From JACMNW01 sp963708425 (lineage in GTDB: Bacteria; Pseudomonadota; Alphaproteobacteria; Rhodobacterales; Rhodobacteraceae): a DNA stretch of 64,000 nt. Shown here one piece after another: positions 16,381 to 25,987 of the stretch (the stretch's first letter is position 1; each line of letters starts with the position of its first letter). The notes below the pieces were generated by a model. It was not told where the DNA came from. It made no database searches and saw only the letters and a list, made by a program, of their open reading frames with translations. The DNA is taken from positions 806,001 to 870,000 of the forward strand of contig OY970206.1 in assembly GCA_963708425.1 (NCBI GenBank). The letters run 5' to 3'. Both the position numbers and the translations under genes were made by a program.

Positions 16381-19291
16381 GAAGTTTGGTCCCTTCCTTA
16401 TCGAAAAATACCGGATCACTGACGGTGCACAGGCAATCAATATCGCGCAGATGATCAACAAGGCGAATAGTTTCGCCATGCCGTGCGCGGCCATCTTTCA
16501 GGAACGCCAAACCCAGCCAAGTGTTCAGCGTGGGGGAATAACCCACCGAAGTGACATAGCCCTGATCATGGGTGCGGTGCACCGGATCGCCGGTTTTGAA
16601 CAGGTGTGCGCCGGCGGAAATGGCGGTGGTGGCGATCGGGCGAAGGCCTACAAGCTGTTCGCGGTCGGGGCCTGTCATGCCGGGGCGGGTGGCCGGGGCC
16701 CTGCCGATGCAGTCTTTCTTGGCCGATACCATCTTTTCCATGCCGATATCATAGGCCGTGATCCGACCATGAATTTCGGCGTGGGTGATGAAGCCCTTTT
16801 CGATGCGCAGGACGTTCAGCGCCTCCATCCCGTAGGGGCCGCCGCCGATCGTTTCGGCACGGGCAAGAAGATCGCGGAACAGCGCCTCGCCGTAGCGGGC
16901 GGGGACGGCAATCTCGTAGCCTTCCTCGCCGGAGAATGAGATGCGGAACAGGCGCGCTTGCACGCCTTGCACCGTGACTGGCGCGACGCCCATGAAGGGC
17001 AGTGCGGGGTCGTGATCGAGCATCGAGGTGAGCAAGGCGCGGGCTTTTGGCCCGGCGATGGCGAATTGAGCCCAAGATTCCGTCACCGAGATAAGGCGCA
17101 GATCCCAACTGGCGCAGTAGGCTTGGTGGACGAAATCGAGATGGCGCATGACGGGGCCAGCGGCGGCGGTGGTGGTGGTTAGCAGGTAGTGGTTTTCGCC
17201 AAGGCGGGCGGTGGTGCCGTCATCCAGAACATGACCGTCTTCGCGCAGCATCAGGCCGTAGCGCACTTTGCCGACGGGTAGGGTCGAGAAGGTGTTGGCA
17301 TAGACGAAATCGAGGAAGCGGGCGGCGTCTTTGCCTTGGATATCTATCTTGCCCAAGGTTGACACATCAGCGATGCCGACGGTGCCGCGGACCATGTTTA
17401 CCTCGCGATTGCAGGTCTGTTGCCATGTCGTCTCGCCCGGTCTTGGGAAATAGCTGGGGCGATACCATAGGCCAGCTTCGATCATCGGCGCTCCACGATC
17501 TCGGCTGGCTTGGTCGGAGGTCATGAAGCGTTGCGGGGCAAAGCCTGCGCCGCGCCCCCCTGCCCCCATGGCGGCGATAGAAACGGGAACGTAAGGCGGG
17601 CGGAAGGTGGTGATGCCGGTTTCGGGGATGCCGCGACCGGTGGCATCGGCCAGAACGGCGAGCGCTGCGACGTTGGAGTTTTTGCCCTGATCAGGGGCCA
17701 TGCCTTGAGTGGTATAGCGTTTCATATGCTCGACGGATGCAAAGCCTTCTTGTGCGGATAGCTGCACATCTTTGACAGTGACATCATTGGCGAAATCGAG
17801 CCATGCGCGGCCTTTGCCGGGCACGGACCAGAGCGGTTGCAGCAAGTATGGCGCGTCTTCGGCGGTTGGCGGTTTTACGGTTTGGGTTTTCCGACCCAGC
17901 GCCGATAGCGCGCCATTTGCGGCGGCGATGCCGTTTGTCAGGCATGTTTGGGTGGAAAAATAGCCCGCAGCGGACCCGGCAGCGGTGAGGCCGGGAACGG
18001 ACCCGGCCGATGGGACGAATGAGGCGATGTCGGCGTTCCAGGCCGGGCGGCCGTTCATGTGGCACGTCAGGTGCAGAGATGGGTTCCAACCGCCGGACAG
18101 GCCCAAGCAATCAGTTTCTATTTGGGCGGTGCCGCCAGCGTGGGCGATCGTGATGGACCTTAGCGCTTGGCGGCCAGTTGTGCCGGTGACGGTGGCACCT
18201 AGGTAAACCGGGCAATCCTCGATGGCGGATGCGTCGGGGCGGCTGTCGATGATGGCGGCAACCTGAACGCCGGAGGCGATCAGATCGCGGGCAGTGCGGC
18301 GCGCGTCATCGTTGTTGGCAAAAATGGTGACACGTTTGCCTGCGGCGACCCCGTAGCAGTGCAGGTAGGTGCGGATGGCCGAGGCCATCATGATGCCGGG
18401 GCGGTCGTTATCTTCAAACGCAATAGCACGTTCGAGGGCACCGGAAGCGAGGATGGCTTGCCTTGCGGTGATACGCCAAAAGCATTCGCGCGGCAGGCCG
18501 TCACGGGCGGGAAGGTGCAGACCGACGCGTTCTAGTGCCGAGTAGGTGCCGTGGTCATAAGCGCCGGTGACGGTGGTGCGGGTCATCAGGCGGACATTGG
18601 GCATGGCTTCAAGTTCGGCCAGTACAGCGTCGGCCCAGTTGGTAGCGGGTGTGCCGTTTATCTGTAAGGTTTCCGATAGCAACCGCCCGCCCATTGTGGA
18701 GTCTTCGTCCGCTAGGATCACATCAGCCCCGGCGCGGGCGGCGGTTAGGGCGGCGATCAAACCAGTGGGCCCAGCGCCGATGACCAGTAGGTCGCAAAAG
18801 GCGAAGGCTTGTTCGTAGGTGCCCAGGTCGTGGTTGCCGGATAGGCGGCCAAGGCCTGCAGCGCGGCGGATCATTGGTTCATACAGGCGTTCCCAAAAGG
18901 CGCGCGGCCACATAAAGGTTTTGTAGTAGAAACCGGCGCTTAGGAAGGGAGCGGCGAGGTCGTTCACCGCGAGAAGATCGTATTTCAGGGAGGGGAAGCG
19001 GTTCTGGCTGCGGGCATCAAGGCCTGCGAACAGTTCCTGCGTGGTGGCGCGGACATTGGGGGTTTGTTGGCCGCCTTCGTGAATTTCGACCAGCGCATTC
19101 GGTTCTTCGGAACCAGCGGTCAGCACACCGCGCGGGCGGTGGTATTTAAAGCTGCGCCCGATCAGTTTGACGCCGTTGGCCATCAGGGCTGATGACAGGG
19201 TATCCCCTTGCAGGCCGATGTAATCGCGCCCGTCGAAGCGGAAACCAAGCGGCGTGTTGCGGTCGATCAGGCCTTTGCCGTCAATTCTCAT
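16373..19291 (-). CDS. soxA: Sarcosine oxidase alpha subunit
   Basis: The large subunit (972 residues). An N-terminal ferredoxin-like part (FRFDGRDYIGLQGDTLSSALMANG) is followed by a dinucleotide-binding domain (LLVIGAGPTGLIAALTAARAGADVILAD) and a C-terminal GcvT-type tetrahydrofolate-binding domain (YGLMLREDGHVLDDGTTARLGENHY; GEEGYEIAVP). Start at 19291 (MRIDGKGLIDRNTPLG) matches the family and overlaps soxD by 4 bp; upstream in-frame residues are low-complexity antisense. It binds NAD and FMN with SoxB and passes the methylene group to folate. Confidence 0.95.
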   Translation of the reverse strand: MRIDGKGLIDRNTPLGFRFDGRDYIGLQGDTLSSALMANGVKLIGRSFKYHRPRGVLTAGSEEPNALVEIHEGGQQTPNVRATTQELFAGLDARSQNRFPSLKYDLLAVNDLAAPFLSAGFYYKTFMWPRAFWERLYEPMIRRAAGLGRLSGNHDLGTYEQAFAFCDLLVIGAGPTGLIAALTAARAGADVILADEDSTMGGRLLSETLQINGTPATNWADAVLAELEAMPNVRLMTRTTVTGAYDHGTYSALERVGLHLPARDGLPRECFWRITARQAILASGALERAIAFEDNDRPGIMMASAIRTYLHCYGVAAGKRVTIFANNDDARRTARDLIASGVQVAAIIDSRPDASAIEDCPVYLGATVTGTTGRQALRSITIAHAGGTAQIETDCLGLSGGWNPSLHLTCHMNGRPAWNADIASFVPSAGSVPGLTAAGSAAGYFSTQTCLTNGIAAANGALSALGRKTQTVKPPTAEDAPYLLQPLWSVPGKGRAWLDFANDVTVKDVQLSAQEGFASVEHMKRYTTQGMAPDQGKNSNVAALAVLADATGRGIPETGITTFRPPYVPVSIAAMGAGGRGAGFAPQRFMTSDQASRDRGAPMIEAGLWYRPSYFPRPGETTWQQTCNREVNMVRGTVGIADVSTLGKIDIQGKDAARFLDFVYANTFSTLPVGKVRYGLMLREDGHVLDDGTTARLGENHYLLTTTTAAAGPVMRHLDFVHQAYCASWDLRLISVTESWAQFAIAGPKARALLTSMLDHDPALPFMGVAPVTVQGVQARLFRISFSGEEGYEIAVPARYGEALFRDLLARAETIGGGPYGMEALNVLRIEKGFITHAEIHGRITAYDIGMEKMVSAKKDCIGRAPATRPGMTGPDREQLVGLRPIATTAISAGAHLFKTGDPVHRTHDQGYVTSVGYSPTLNTWLGLAFLKDGRARHGETIRLVDHLRDIDCLCTVSDPVFFDKEGTKLRA

Positions 19292-19560
19292 AGTGCGGGC
19301 ACCTTGCGGTCGGCGACCAGTTCGGCGGAGAGGATGTCGTGGGTGACGGTGTTGCGGGTTAGCAGCAGCCACTGGCCGCAGCCGGTTTCGTGATACCACA
19401 GGTCTTTGGTGAGGCCAGCCAGGTTGTCGCGCAGATGCAGGTGATTGTCCCAAGCCTCAAGTGGGGCGTCAGGGGCGGGGCGATGCACGAAATCCTCCGC
19501 GCCGTAATAGTAGAATTCACGCCGATCGCGAGGGCCGCACAGGGGGCAAGGTATGCGCAT
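19288..19560 (-). CDS. soxD: Sarcosine oxidase delta subunit
   Basis: A 90-residue zinc-binding subunit. The signature MRIPCPLCGPRDRREFYYYG with two N-terminal cysteines and the downstream HETGC motif provide the zinc ligands. Length is typical. It overlaps soxA and follows soxB after 141 bp that hold an inverted repeat. It is required for assembly of the heterotetramer. Confidence 0.95.
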   Translation of the reverse strand: MRIPCPLCGPRDRREFYYYGAEDFVHRPAPDAPLEAWDNHLHLRDNLAGLTKDLWYHETGCGQWLLLTRNTVTHDILSAELVADRKVPAL

Positions 19561-19577
19561 TATATGTTCCTTATCAT

Positions 19578-19671
19578 CCCCTCACCCTGCCCCTCTCCCA
19601 CAATGGAAGAGGAGGCAGTGAAGTAAAGCGACGCTGGTCGCCCCCTCTCCCCCTGTGGGAGAGGGTGAGGG
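19578..19671. repeat. Large inverted repeat (REP-like) between soxB and soxD
   Basis: Two arms, CCCTCACCCTGCCCCTCTCC... from 19578 and its near-complement ending at 19671 (TGTGGGAGAGGGTGAGGG from 19654), face each other around about 50 bp. The right arm lacks six bases of the left. This pyrimidine-rich palindrome type is a dispersed extragenic element in many proteobacterial genomes. It lies within the sox operon, so in RNA it forms a long hairpin after soxB. Confidence 0.7.
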
Positions 19672-19701
19672 TGATTTGTTATTTGCGTCATTGCGAAACC
19701 C

Positions 19702-20952
19702 TCAATGCAAATTGTGCTGCGCCCCGGTGCCTTCTTCGTCAAGAAGATGCCCTGTGGCAAAGCGGTTGAGTTTGAAGCGTCTGGCGTAATCGTGCGACTC
19801 GCCAGAGGCCATCAGGTGGGCCATGCACCAACCCGAGGCCGGGACGGCTTTGAAGCCGCCGTAGTTCCAGCCACAGTCGATGAAAAGGCCGTCGATATGG
19901 GTCTTGTCGATGATGGGGCTGCCATCGGGCGTCATATCCATGATGCCGCCCCAAGATCGCAGCACTTTTGCGCGGCCGATCATTGGCATCAGGGTCATGC
20001 CCGCCTCCATCACATGTTCGACCATCGGCAGGTTGCCGCGCGCGGCGTAGCTGGCGTAAAAGTCGAGGTCGCCGCCGAACACTAGACCGCCCTTGTCGGA
20101 CTGGCTGATGTAGAAGTGGCCCATGCCGAAGCTGATGACGTGGTTGATGATGGGTTTCAGCCCTTCGGTGACAAAGGCTTGCAGGATGTGGGATTCGATG
20201 GGCAGGCGCATTCCGGCCATGGCGGCGACTTGGGATGAACGCCCCGCGACAATGATGGCGACTTTTTTGGCCCGGATCGCGCCGCGCGTGGTTTGCACGC
20301 CTTTGACGACACCGTTTTCAATGTCGATCCCAGTCACTTCGCAGTTTTGGATCAAGTCCACGCCGCGCTGATCGGCCCCGCGCGCATAGCCCCAAGCCAC
20401 CGCATCATGCCGCGCGGTGCCTCCGCGCGGATGCAGCAACCCGCCATAGATCGGAAAGCGGGCTTGGTCGTAATCCAGATAGGGCAGCACCTCACGGATG
20501 CCATCTCGGTCCAAAAGGATCGCATCGTCACCCTGATTGATCATCGCATTACCTCGGCGGGCAGCGGCGTCGCGTTGGCCGTCCGAGTGGAACAGCACCA
20601 CCTGACCCCGTTGCGAATGCATGACGTTGTAATTCAGTTCCGCCTCCATGCCTTCCCACAGTTTCAGGGAGTGGGAGTAGAACTCGGAGTTGCCGGGCAG
20701 GAAGTAATTGGCGCGCACGATGGTGGTGTTGCGACCAATGTTGCCGGAGCCGATGTGCGACTTTTCGAGCACGGCGATGTTGGTCAGGCCGTGGTTCTTG
20801 GCAAGGTAGAACGCGGTCGACAAGCCGTGGCCACCGCCACCGATGATGATCGCGTCATATTCGGCCTTTGGGGCCGGGTTGCGCCAAGCAGGCGTCCAAC
20901 CTTTGTTTCCGAACAGGCCTTCAGTGATGACCTTTAGACCAGAATAGCGCAT
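19702..20952 (-). CDS. soxB: Sarcosine oxidase beta subunit
   Basis: A 416-residue FAD protein and the catalytic subunit: it oxidises sarcosine with covalently bound flavin. The FAD dinucleotide site DAIIIGGGGHGLSTAFYLAKN is near residue 33, followed by the DAO-family body (GSGNIGRNTTIVRANYF) and the C-terminal MDMTPDGSPIIDKTHIDGLFIDCGWNYGGFKAVPASG segment in pieces. The start at 20952 (MRYSGLKV) has AAGGGGC upstream and is preferred over an ATG nine codons earlier. It is the first gene of the soxBDAG operon, the usual order. Confidence 0.95.
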   Translation of the reverse strand: MRYSGLKVITEGLFGNKGWTPAWRNPAPKAEYDAIIIGGGGHGLSTAFYLAKNHGLTNIAVLEKSHIGSGNIGRNTTIVRANYFLPGNSEFYSHSLKLWEGMEAELNYNVMHSQRGQVVLFHSDGQRDAAARRGNAMINQGDDAILLDRDGIREVLPYLDYDQARFPIYGGLLHPRGGTARHDAVAWGYARGADQRGVDLIQNCEVTGIDIENGVVKGVQTTRGAIRAKKVAIIVAGRSSQVAAMAGMRLPIESHILQAFVTEGLKPIINHVISFGMGHFYISQSDKGGLVFGGDLDFYASYAARGNLPMVEHVMEAGMTLMPMIGRAKVLRSWGGIMDMTPDGSPIIDKTHIDGLFIDCGWNYGGFKAVPASGWCMAHLMASGESHDYARRFKLNRFATGHLLDEEGTGAQHNLH

Positions 20953-21032
20953 TCGCTGCCCCTTGAATTGCGGGGCCATTAAAGCCGGCTTTGGCGGCGA
21001 AGTTCAATGGCGGGGGCGACAAACACTGCCCA

Positions 21033-21055
21033 CCTGCGACAGAATGCGTCGCAGG
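21033..21055. terminator. Stem-loop between gdhA and soxB
   Basis: CCTGCGAC at 21033-21040 pairs with GTCGCAGG at 21048-21055 around a 7-base loop, lying in the 194-bp gap after the gdhA stop and before soxB. There is no long T run, so it may be a weak terminator for gdhA or part of the sox leader. Confidence 0.4.
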
Positions 21056-21146
21056 CGGCAACTTCAGGGGGGGGGAATGTGGATTTCCCCCCAATCTGCG
21101 CCGACTGACACAGCGCAGCCAGATCACGGAAACAGCATCACGGCGC

Positions 21147-22577
21147 TTATAGACCTTTTGTCTGATACGTCTTCGCCACGCGTCCGATAGACACCAGATA
21201 GGCGGCGACACGCAGGTCTTCGACATCGTTTCGGCCATGCCAGACCTCGCGCATTGCCTGATAGGCGCCGCGCATCGTATCATCGAGGCCGGAACGAACC
21301 AGTTCCAATTCACCGGCACCACGCAGATAGTTTTCTTTGAAACCCGGCGACATCGTCCAGCCGAGGCCTTTGTCACTGGACAGGCGTTCAAGTTCGTTCA
21401 CCAGCAGATGGTGGCGAGCCTCTTCGGCGCGCCGTTGCATACGACCAAAGCGGATGTGCGACAGGTTCTTGACCCATTCGAAATAGGAAACCGTCACGCC
21501 GCCCGCGTTGGCGTACATGTCGGGCACGATGACGGTGCCTTTTGCGCGCAGAATTTCATCGCCGCCAAAGGTGATCGGGCCATTTGCCGCTTCGATAATC
21601 AGCGGGGCCCGGATGCGGGGGGCGTTGCCCTTGTGGATGACGCCTTCCAGTGCGGCGGGGATCAGAATGTCGCAGGCGGTTTCCAGAAGGGAGACCCCGT
21701 CTTCGACATGGGTCGCGTTGGGATAGCCCTTAATGGTGCCGTGTTTGACGATCCATTGGTGGATGTCTTCGACTTTCAGGCCGTTATCATCGACCAAGCC
21801 GCCGTCACGCTCGATGATCGCGATGACCTTGCAGCCATCTTCTTCGGACAGAAACTTGGCGGCGTGATAGCCCACATTGCCAAGACCCTGCACGACCACG
21901 CGCTTGCCATCAAGATCGCCGGACAGACCCGCCTTGGCGGCGTCTTCCTTGTGACGGAAAAATTCGCGCAGGGCGTATTGCACACCGCGGCCCGTTGCCT
22001 CCACCCGGCCTTGAATGCCGCCGGCGTGGGGGGGTTTGCCAGTGACGCAGGCTTTGGCATTGATGTCGGTGGTGTTCATGCGCGCATATTGATCGGCGAT
22101 CCATGCCATTTCACGCTCTCCCGTGCCCATGTCGGGGGCGGGAACGTTTTGCGCTGGATTGATCAGATCGCGCTTGATCAATTCGTAGGCGAAACGGCGG
22201 GTAATCTGTTCAAGTTCGTGTTCATCCCAGGCGCGTGGATCAATGCAAAGGCCACCCTTGGCACCGCCAAACGGCGTTTCGACCAACGCGCATTTGTAGG
22301 TCATCAGGGCAGCCAGCGCTTCGACTTCGTCCTGGTTCACGGAAAGCGCAAAGCGGATGCCGCCTTTGACGGGTTCCATGTGTTCGGAATGGACGGAACG
22401 GTAGCCGGTGAAGGTTTCCATCTTGCCGCGCAGGCGCACCCCGAATCGCACCGTGTAGGTGGAGTTGCAAACCCGGATCTTCTGCTCAAGACCGGGGCTA
22501 AGGTCCATCAGCGACACGGCACGATTGAACATCAAATCGACCGACTCTCTAAAGCTCGGCTCACCTTTATGCTGCAT
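21147..22577 (-). CDS. gdhA: Glu/Leu/Phe/Val-type glutamate dehydrogenase
   Basis: A 476-residue NAD(P)-dependent glutamate dehydrogenase interconverting glutamate and 2-oxoglutarate plus ammonia. It shows the substrate-binding core EPVKGGIRFA, the catalytic-lysine stretch TYKCALVETPFGGAKGGL, and the Rossmann motif VVVQGLGNVGYHAAKFL near residue 226. A C-terminal extension of the alphaproteobacterial form follows. Its position beside sarcosine oxidase suggests a common nitrogen-metabolism setting, but the 194-bp gap argues against one operon. Confidence 0.92.
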   Translation of the reverse strand: MQHKGEPSFRESVDLMFNRAVSLMDLSPGLEQKIRVCNSTYTVRFGVRLRGKMETFTGYRSVHSEHMEPVKGGIRFALSVNQDEVEALAALMTYKCALVETPFGGAKGGLCIDPRAWDEHELEQITRRFAYELIKRDLINPAQNVPAPDMGTGEREMAWIADQYARMNTTDINAKACVTGKPPHAGGIQGRVEATGRGVQYALREFFRHKEDAAKAGLSGDLDGKRVVVQGLGNVGYHAAKFLSEEDGCKVIAIIERDGGLVDDNGLKVEDIHQWIVKHGTIKGYPNATHVEDGVSLLETACDILIPAALEGVIHKGNAPRIRAPLIIEAANGPITFGGDEILRAKGTVIVPDMYANAGGVTVSYFEWVKNLSHIRFGRMQRRAEEARHHLLVNELERLSSDKGLGWTMSPGFKENYLRGAGELELVRSGLDDTMRGAYQAMREVWHGRNDVEDLRVAAYLVSIGRVAKTYQTKGL

Positions 22578-22984
22578 TCCCGTCCTCCCATGGTGGTGCG
22601 ATGCGTCATCGCGCCTATCCGGATAGCCTTACGGCATCTTGTTAGCAAAATGCTGAAAAAAGCGGCACGACTTGGCCGCGTTTGTCGCTTCGTCGCAAAA
22701 AATGCTGTGGAAGTGATTCGATTTGTAACGGATCAACCGAGGAGCGCGCTGCGTATCAGGCATGGCCGCGAGGGTTGTGGGGCCCGGATCGGGAGAAAAT
22801 GTCACAGAACGATCAACAATCCTATTGGCGCAGGCCCAGTGTTTCTTTGGGGCTCAAATTTAGTCAAGATCGGCGGATATCCGCCATATTTCCGCCTTAC
22901 CTCGGCGATTAAAAGCTTAACGGACCAAAGTATTCCGCGTTGCCTGTCCCGTAGTGACGGTGACGGGCGGCAAAGGAACGAGTG
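22578..22984. promoter_or_regulatory. Divergent promoter region gdhA / tadG with a perfect palindrome
   Basis: About 400 bp without a gene. It contains GGCGGATATCCGCC, a perfect 14-bp palindrome at 22872-22885, some 100 bp upstream of the tadG-like start, and an AAGGA ribosome site just before that start. A regulator of the pilus genes may bind the palindrome; which one cannot be read from the sequence. Confidence 0.4.
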
Positions 22985-24724
22985 ATGGAGACGCAAATTT
23001 TGAAACGTATTTCAGAGATAGCACACATGAACCGCGCCATTAAGGGTGCTCGTCAACGCTTCGCGAAAGACGAAAGCGGCACGATGATAATCTTTGCGTT
23101 GATTCTGTTCGTTTTGATGGCGATGATGGGCGGTATTGCTGTCGATCTGATGCGCTATGAAACGACGCGGACGACATTGCAGAACACGCTTGACCGCTCC
23201 ACCCTGGCGGCGGCCAGCCTGTCGCAAAGCCTTGATCCTGAATCGGTGGTGCGGGACTACTTTGCCAAAGCGGGAATGACGACTTACCTGACTTCGGTGA
23301 ATGTGGACGAAGGGCTTAACTTCCGCGAAGTCAACGCGAACGCTGTTGCCGACAGCAAGCCGTTCTTCTTGCACATGATCGGGATCAACGAATTTATGGC
23401 CCCCGGGGCATCGACCGCTGAACAGCGTATTTCGAATGTGGAAATCATGCTGGTGCTGGACGTTTCGGGCTCGATGGCGGGCACCAAGATGACCAACCTG
23501 AAATCTGCCGCAAGCGAGTTTGTGGATACTGTGCTGTCCAGTGATGGCGAGGACCGCATTTCCATCGGGCTTGTGCCGTACAATGGGCAGGTGAACCTTG
23601 GGCCGACGATGGCCGCCAAGTTCAACGTGACACTGCCTACCGGCGTGGCCGACACGGCTTGCGTCGATCTGCCAGCCAGTGTCTACACAACGACAGAGAT
23701 GTCGCGCACGGTTGTGTTGCCGACAACGGCCTATGCAGACACCTTTTCTGCGATGAGTGGTGCCTCCGGCAATTCGCAGACCGCTCCCACATCGACTTCA
23801 TATCAAGCTACCAGTAGCAATGGCCCGGTCTCCACGAACCGTTGGTGCCCGCCGTCCGCTGTCAATATTGTCCGCCCGCCGATCAACGACATATCGGACC
23901 TGCAAGGGTACATCAACAATATGAATGCGATCGGTGCTACGTCGATCAACGCTGGCCTTAAGTGGGGGCTTTCTCTTCTTGACCCGGCGGCGCGGCCAAT
24001 CTTTGCGGAATTGGCAGACGACGACGTTATTCCAGAGACTTTTGACGTACGTCCATTCGACTACACGGATGAAGAAGCGATGAAAGTGATCGTGTTGATG
24101 ACCGATGGTAGCCACTTCGCCGAAGAGCGGATGAACGATGCCTACAAGGATGGCACGTCACCAATCTACAAGGGTACGGATGGCTATTATTCCGTCAAGC
24201 ACACAACGGGGCGCCCAACGGCTGCTGGTACGAACGAGTATTTCGTGCCGCACTTGTGCACCACGACGAATTGCCGGAATGGATCAAACACTGCTGAGGC
24301 TTGGAAAAGTGCCGCGCATAGCAGTGGGGTCGCCCAGTCGTGGCAAACTGTCTGGAAAGACCTGCGGGTCAGCTGGGTTGCATGGCAGCTATACGCGCGC
24401 GCGCTTGGGACCGATACGACAAGAACGTCACTTTACAGCACCTGGATGACGAACTTCCGGTCTTTGACGCCCACCGGCACCATGGACACTCAATTGCAGG
24501 ACGTTTGTACGTTGGCAAAGGGCAAACGGAACATTGTGATCTATGGCATCGCATTTGATGCACCGGCCGCTGGAGCCCTGCAGATCAAGAAGTGCACGTC
24601 TGGCTATGATCCTTTGCAGCCTACCGGTGAAAACCCATACTACTTTTCTTCGACGCCTTCCAACATCAAGACTGCATTCCGTGCCATTGCAACCAACATC
24701 AGCCAGCTGAGGTTGACCCAATGA
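22985..24724 (+). CDS. TadG-like pilus assembly protein with von Willebrand A domain
   Basis: A 580-residue protein. Residues about 30-55 form one hydrophobic segment preceded by KDESGTMIIFALILF, the conserved TadE/TadG N-terminus. A von Willebrand A domain follows with a complete MIDAS start (MLVLDVSGSMAG near residue 154) and a later VLMTDGS loop. Such proteins lie in the inner membrane with the bulk in the periplasm and take part in Flp/Tad pilus biogenesis or surface adhesion. It is the first of three overlapping genes. No other tad genes (tadA, cpaB, flp) are in the window, so its exact partner system is unknown. Confidence 0.8.
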   Translation: METQILKRISEIAHMNRAIKGARQRFAKDESGTMIIFALILFVLMAMMGGIAVDLMRYETTRTTLQNTLDRSTLAAASLSQSLDPESVVRDYFAKAGMTTYLTSVNVDEGLNFREVNANAVADSKPFFLHMIGINEFMAPGASTAEQRISNVEIMLVLDVSGSMAGTKMTNLKSAASEFVDTVLSSDGEDRISIGLVPYNGQVNLGPTMAAKFNVTLPTGVADTACVDLPASVYTTTEMSRTVVLPTTAYADTFSAMSGASGNSQTAPTSTSYQATSSNGPVSTNRWCPPSAVNIVRPPINDISDLQGYINNMNAIGATSINAGLKWGLSLLDPAARPIFAELADDDVIPETFDVRPFDYTDEEAMKVIVLMTDGSHFAEERMNDAYKDGTSPIYKGTDGYYSVKHTTGRPTAAGTNEYFVPHLCTTTNCRNGSNTAEAWKSAAHSSGVAQSWQTVWKDLRVSWVAWQLYARALGTDTTRTSLYSTWMTNFRSLTPTGTMDTQLQDVCTLAKGKRNIVIYGIAFDAPAAGALQIKKCTSGYDPLQPTGENPYYFSSTPSNIKTAFRAIATNISQLRLTQ

Positions 24725-25254
24725 TGCGTATTGCGAAACGTATTGCTTGTGCCTGGCGGCGCGAGGAAGGCACGGCGACAGTTGAATTTGTCTTGGCCAT
24801 TCCGGTTATCATGACGATCTTCACGGCGTCGTTTGAAAGTGGTCTGTTCATGACCCGATCGATCATGCTTGAGCAGTCGCTTGACATGGTAATGCGGGAA
24901 TTGCGGCTGGGCCACTATGTGGCACCAGATGCGGCGTTGCTGAAGACAGAAATTTGCGAGCGGACAGTAATCTTTCCAAACTGTGAGGCCAGCTTGACGA
25001 TTGAGTTGCGCGAGATCAGCACGACGACGTGGACCATGCCGTCTGCGACTGCGACATGCACCGACGTGACTAAAGAAGTGCAGCCGGTGACCGCGCTGCA
25101 AATTGGCCAACAGAATGATCTGATGTTGGTAAGGGCCTGTATCCGTCTGGCTGCGATGTTCCCCACGACGGGCATCGGTCTTGGCCTGAACAAAGACTCG
25201 CAGGGTGCCTACGGGATTATCGCTATGTCAGCATTTTCGAATGAACCTAGTTGA
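24721..25254 (+). CDS. TadE-like pilus pseudopilin-type protein
   Basis: A 177-residue protein with the TadE hallmark near the start: REEGTATVEFVLAIPVIMTIF, that is a charged stretch, Glu at position five of the hydrophobic segment, and one membrane helix. The rest is periplasmic with five cysteines that could pair (EICERTVIFPNCE; TATCTD; RACIRL). It overlaps the TadG-like gene by 4 bp. TadE proteins are processed by a prepilin peptidase in Tad systems; processing here is inferred. Confidence 0.75.
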   Translation: MMRIAKRIACAWRREEGTATVEFVLAIPVIMTIFTASFESGLFMTRSIMLEQSLDMVMRELRLGHYVAPDAALLKTEICERTVIFPNCEASLTIELREISTTTWTMPSATATCTDVTKEVQPVTALQIGQQNDLMLVRACIRLAAMFPTTGIGLGLNKDSQGAYGIIAMSAFSNEPS

Positions 25255-25265
25255 GGAGCGTAAAG

Positions 25266-25838
25266 ATGTTTTCCCCGCTGTCGTCATTTCGGCGCTTTGC
25301 ACAAAACGAAGGTGGATCGGTTGTTGCCGAGACGGTTATCGTGTTGCCAGTCTTGCTATGGTCGTATCTGGCGCTTTTTGTTTATTGGGATTCTTTCCGG
25401 TCTTTGAATACGGTTCAAAAGACGTCGTATACCATTGCCGACACCATTTCGCGTGAAATGGTGGTGTTTCCCACAACTTATATCGACGGTCTTCGCAATG
25501 TGATGGAGTTCATGTTGGACTCGGACCAAGACGTGAAGATGCGGGTCACAAGTATCACCTATGATGAGGATGATTTGCGGTTTGAGGTGCTGTGGTCTTA
25601 TTCGCCCAGCGGTGCTTTGCCTGAACTGACAACCGATACACTACAACTGCTGAAAGAGCGCATCCCGAATATGGCGGACGCGGATTTTGCAACCATTGTG
25701 GAAACGCAAGTGCCTTACGTACCAACGTTTAACGTTGGAATGCCTGATCAGGTTCTGCAGCAGTTCATCGTCACGCGGCCGCGCTTTGTGGCACCAAGTT
25801 GCATGACCGGGCGGTCTTGCACAGGTTCCTACTCGTAG
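25266..25838 (+). CDS. Second TadE-like protein
   Basis: A 190-residue protein with the same N-terminal pattern (NEGGSVVAETVIVLPVLLWSYLALF): short charged leader, Glu, one hydrophobic helix, then a periplasmic domain. The ATG at 25266 has GAGGAG upstream; a TTG at 25251 is in frame but less likely. It ends with two Cys near CMTGRSCTGS. With the two preceding genes it forms a tadG-tadE-tadE unit closed by a terminator. Confidence 0.72.
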   Translation: MFSPLSSFRRFAQNEGGSVVAETVIVLPVLLWSYLALFVYWDSFRSLNTVQKTSYTIADTISREMVVFPTTYIDGLRNVMEFMLDSDQDVKMRVTSITYDEDDLRFEVLWSYSPSGALPELTTDTLQLLKERIPNMADADFATIVETQVPYVPTFNVGMPDQVLQQFIVTRPRFVAPSCMTGRSCTGSYS

Positions 25839-25862
25839 ATCGGATCGCGACACCTCCGACTG

Positions 25863-25883
25863 CCTCGGATCTTTGATCCGGGG
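25863..25883 (+). terminator. Rho-independent terminator after the TadE-like genes
   Basis: CCTCGGATC at 25863 pairs with GATCCGGGG ending at 25883 (one G-T pair) around a TTT loop. It is followed by CATTTTGCGTTTTTG. It lies 24 bp after the last Tad-like stop. Confidence 0.75.
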
Positions 25884-25987
25884 CATTTTGCGTTTTTGCA
25901 CGGTGGTTCTGCAAGCGGCGGGCATTGATGTGGCCGGGGATCGGGCCTAAATCTTGATCAACGTTGGCATCACAAGGAACAGCACCC

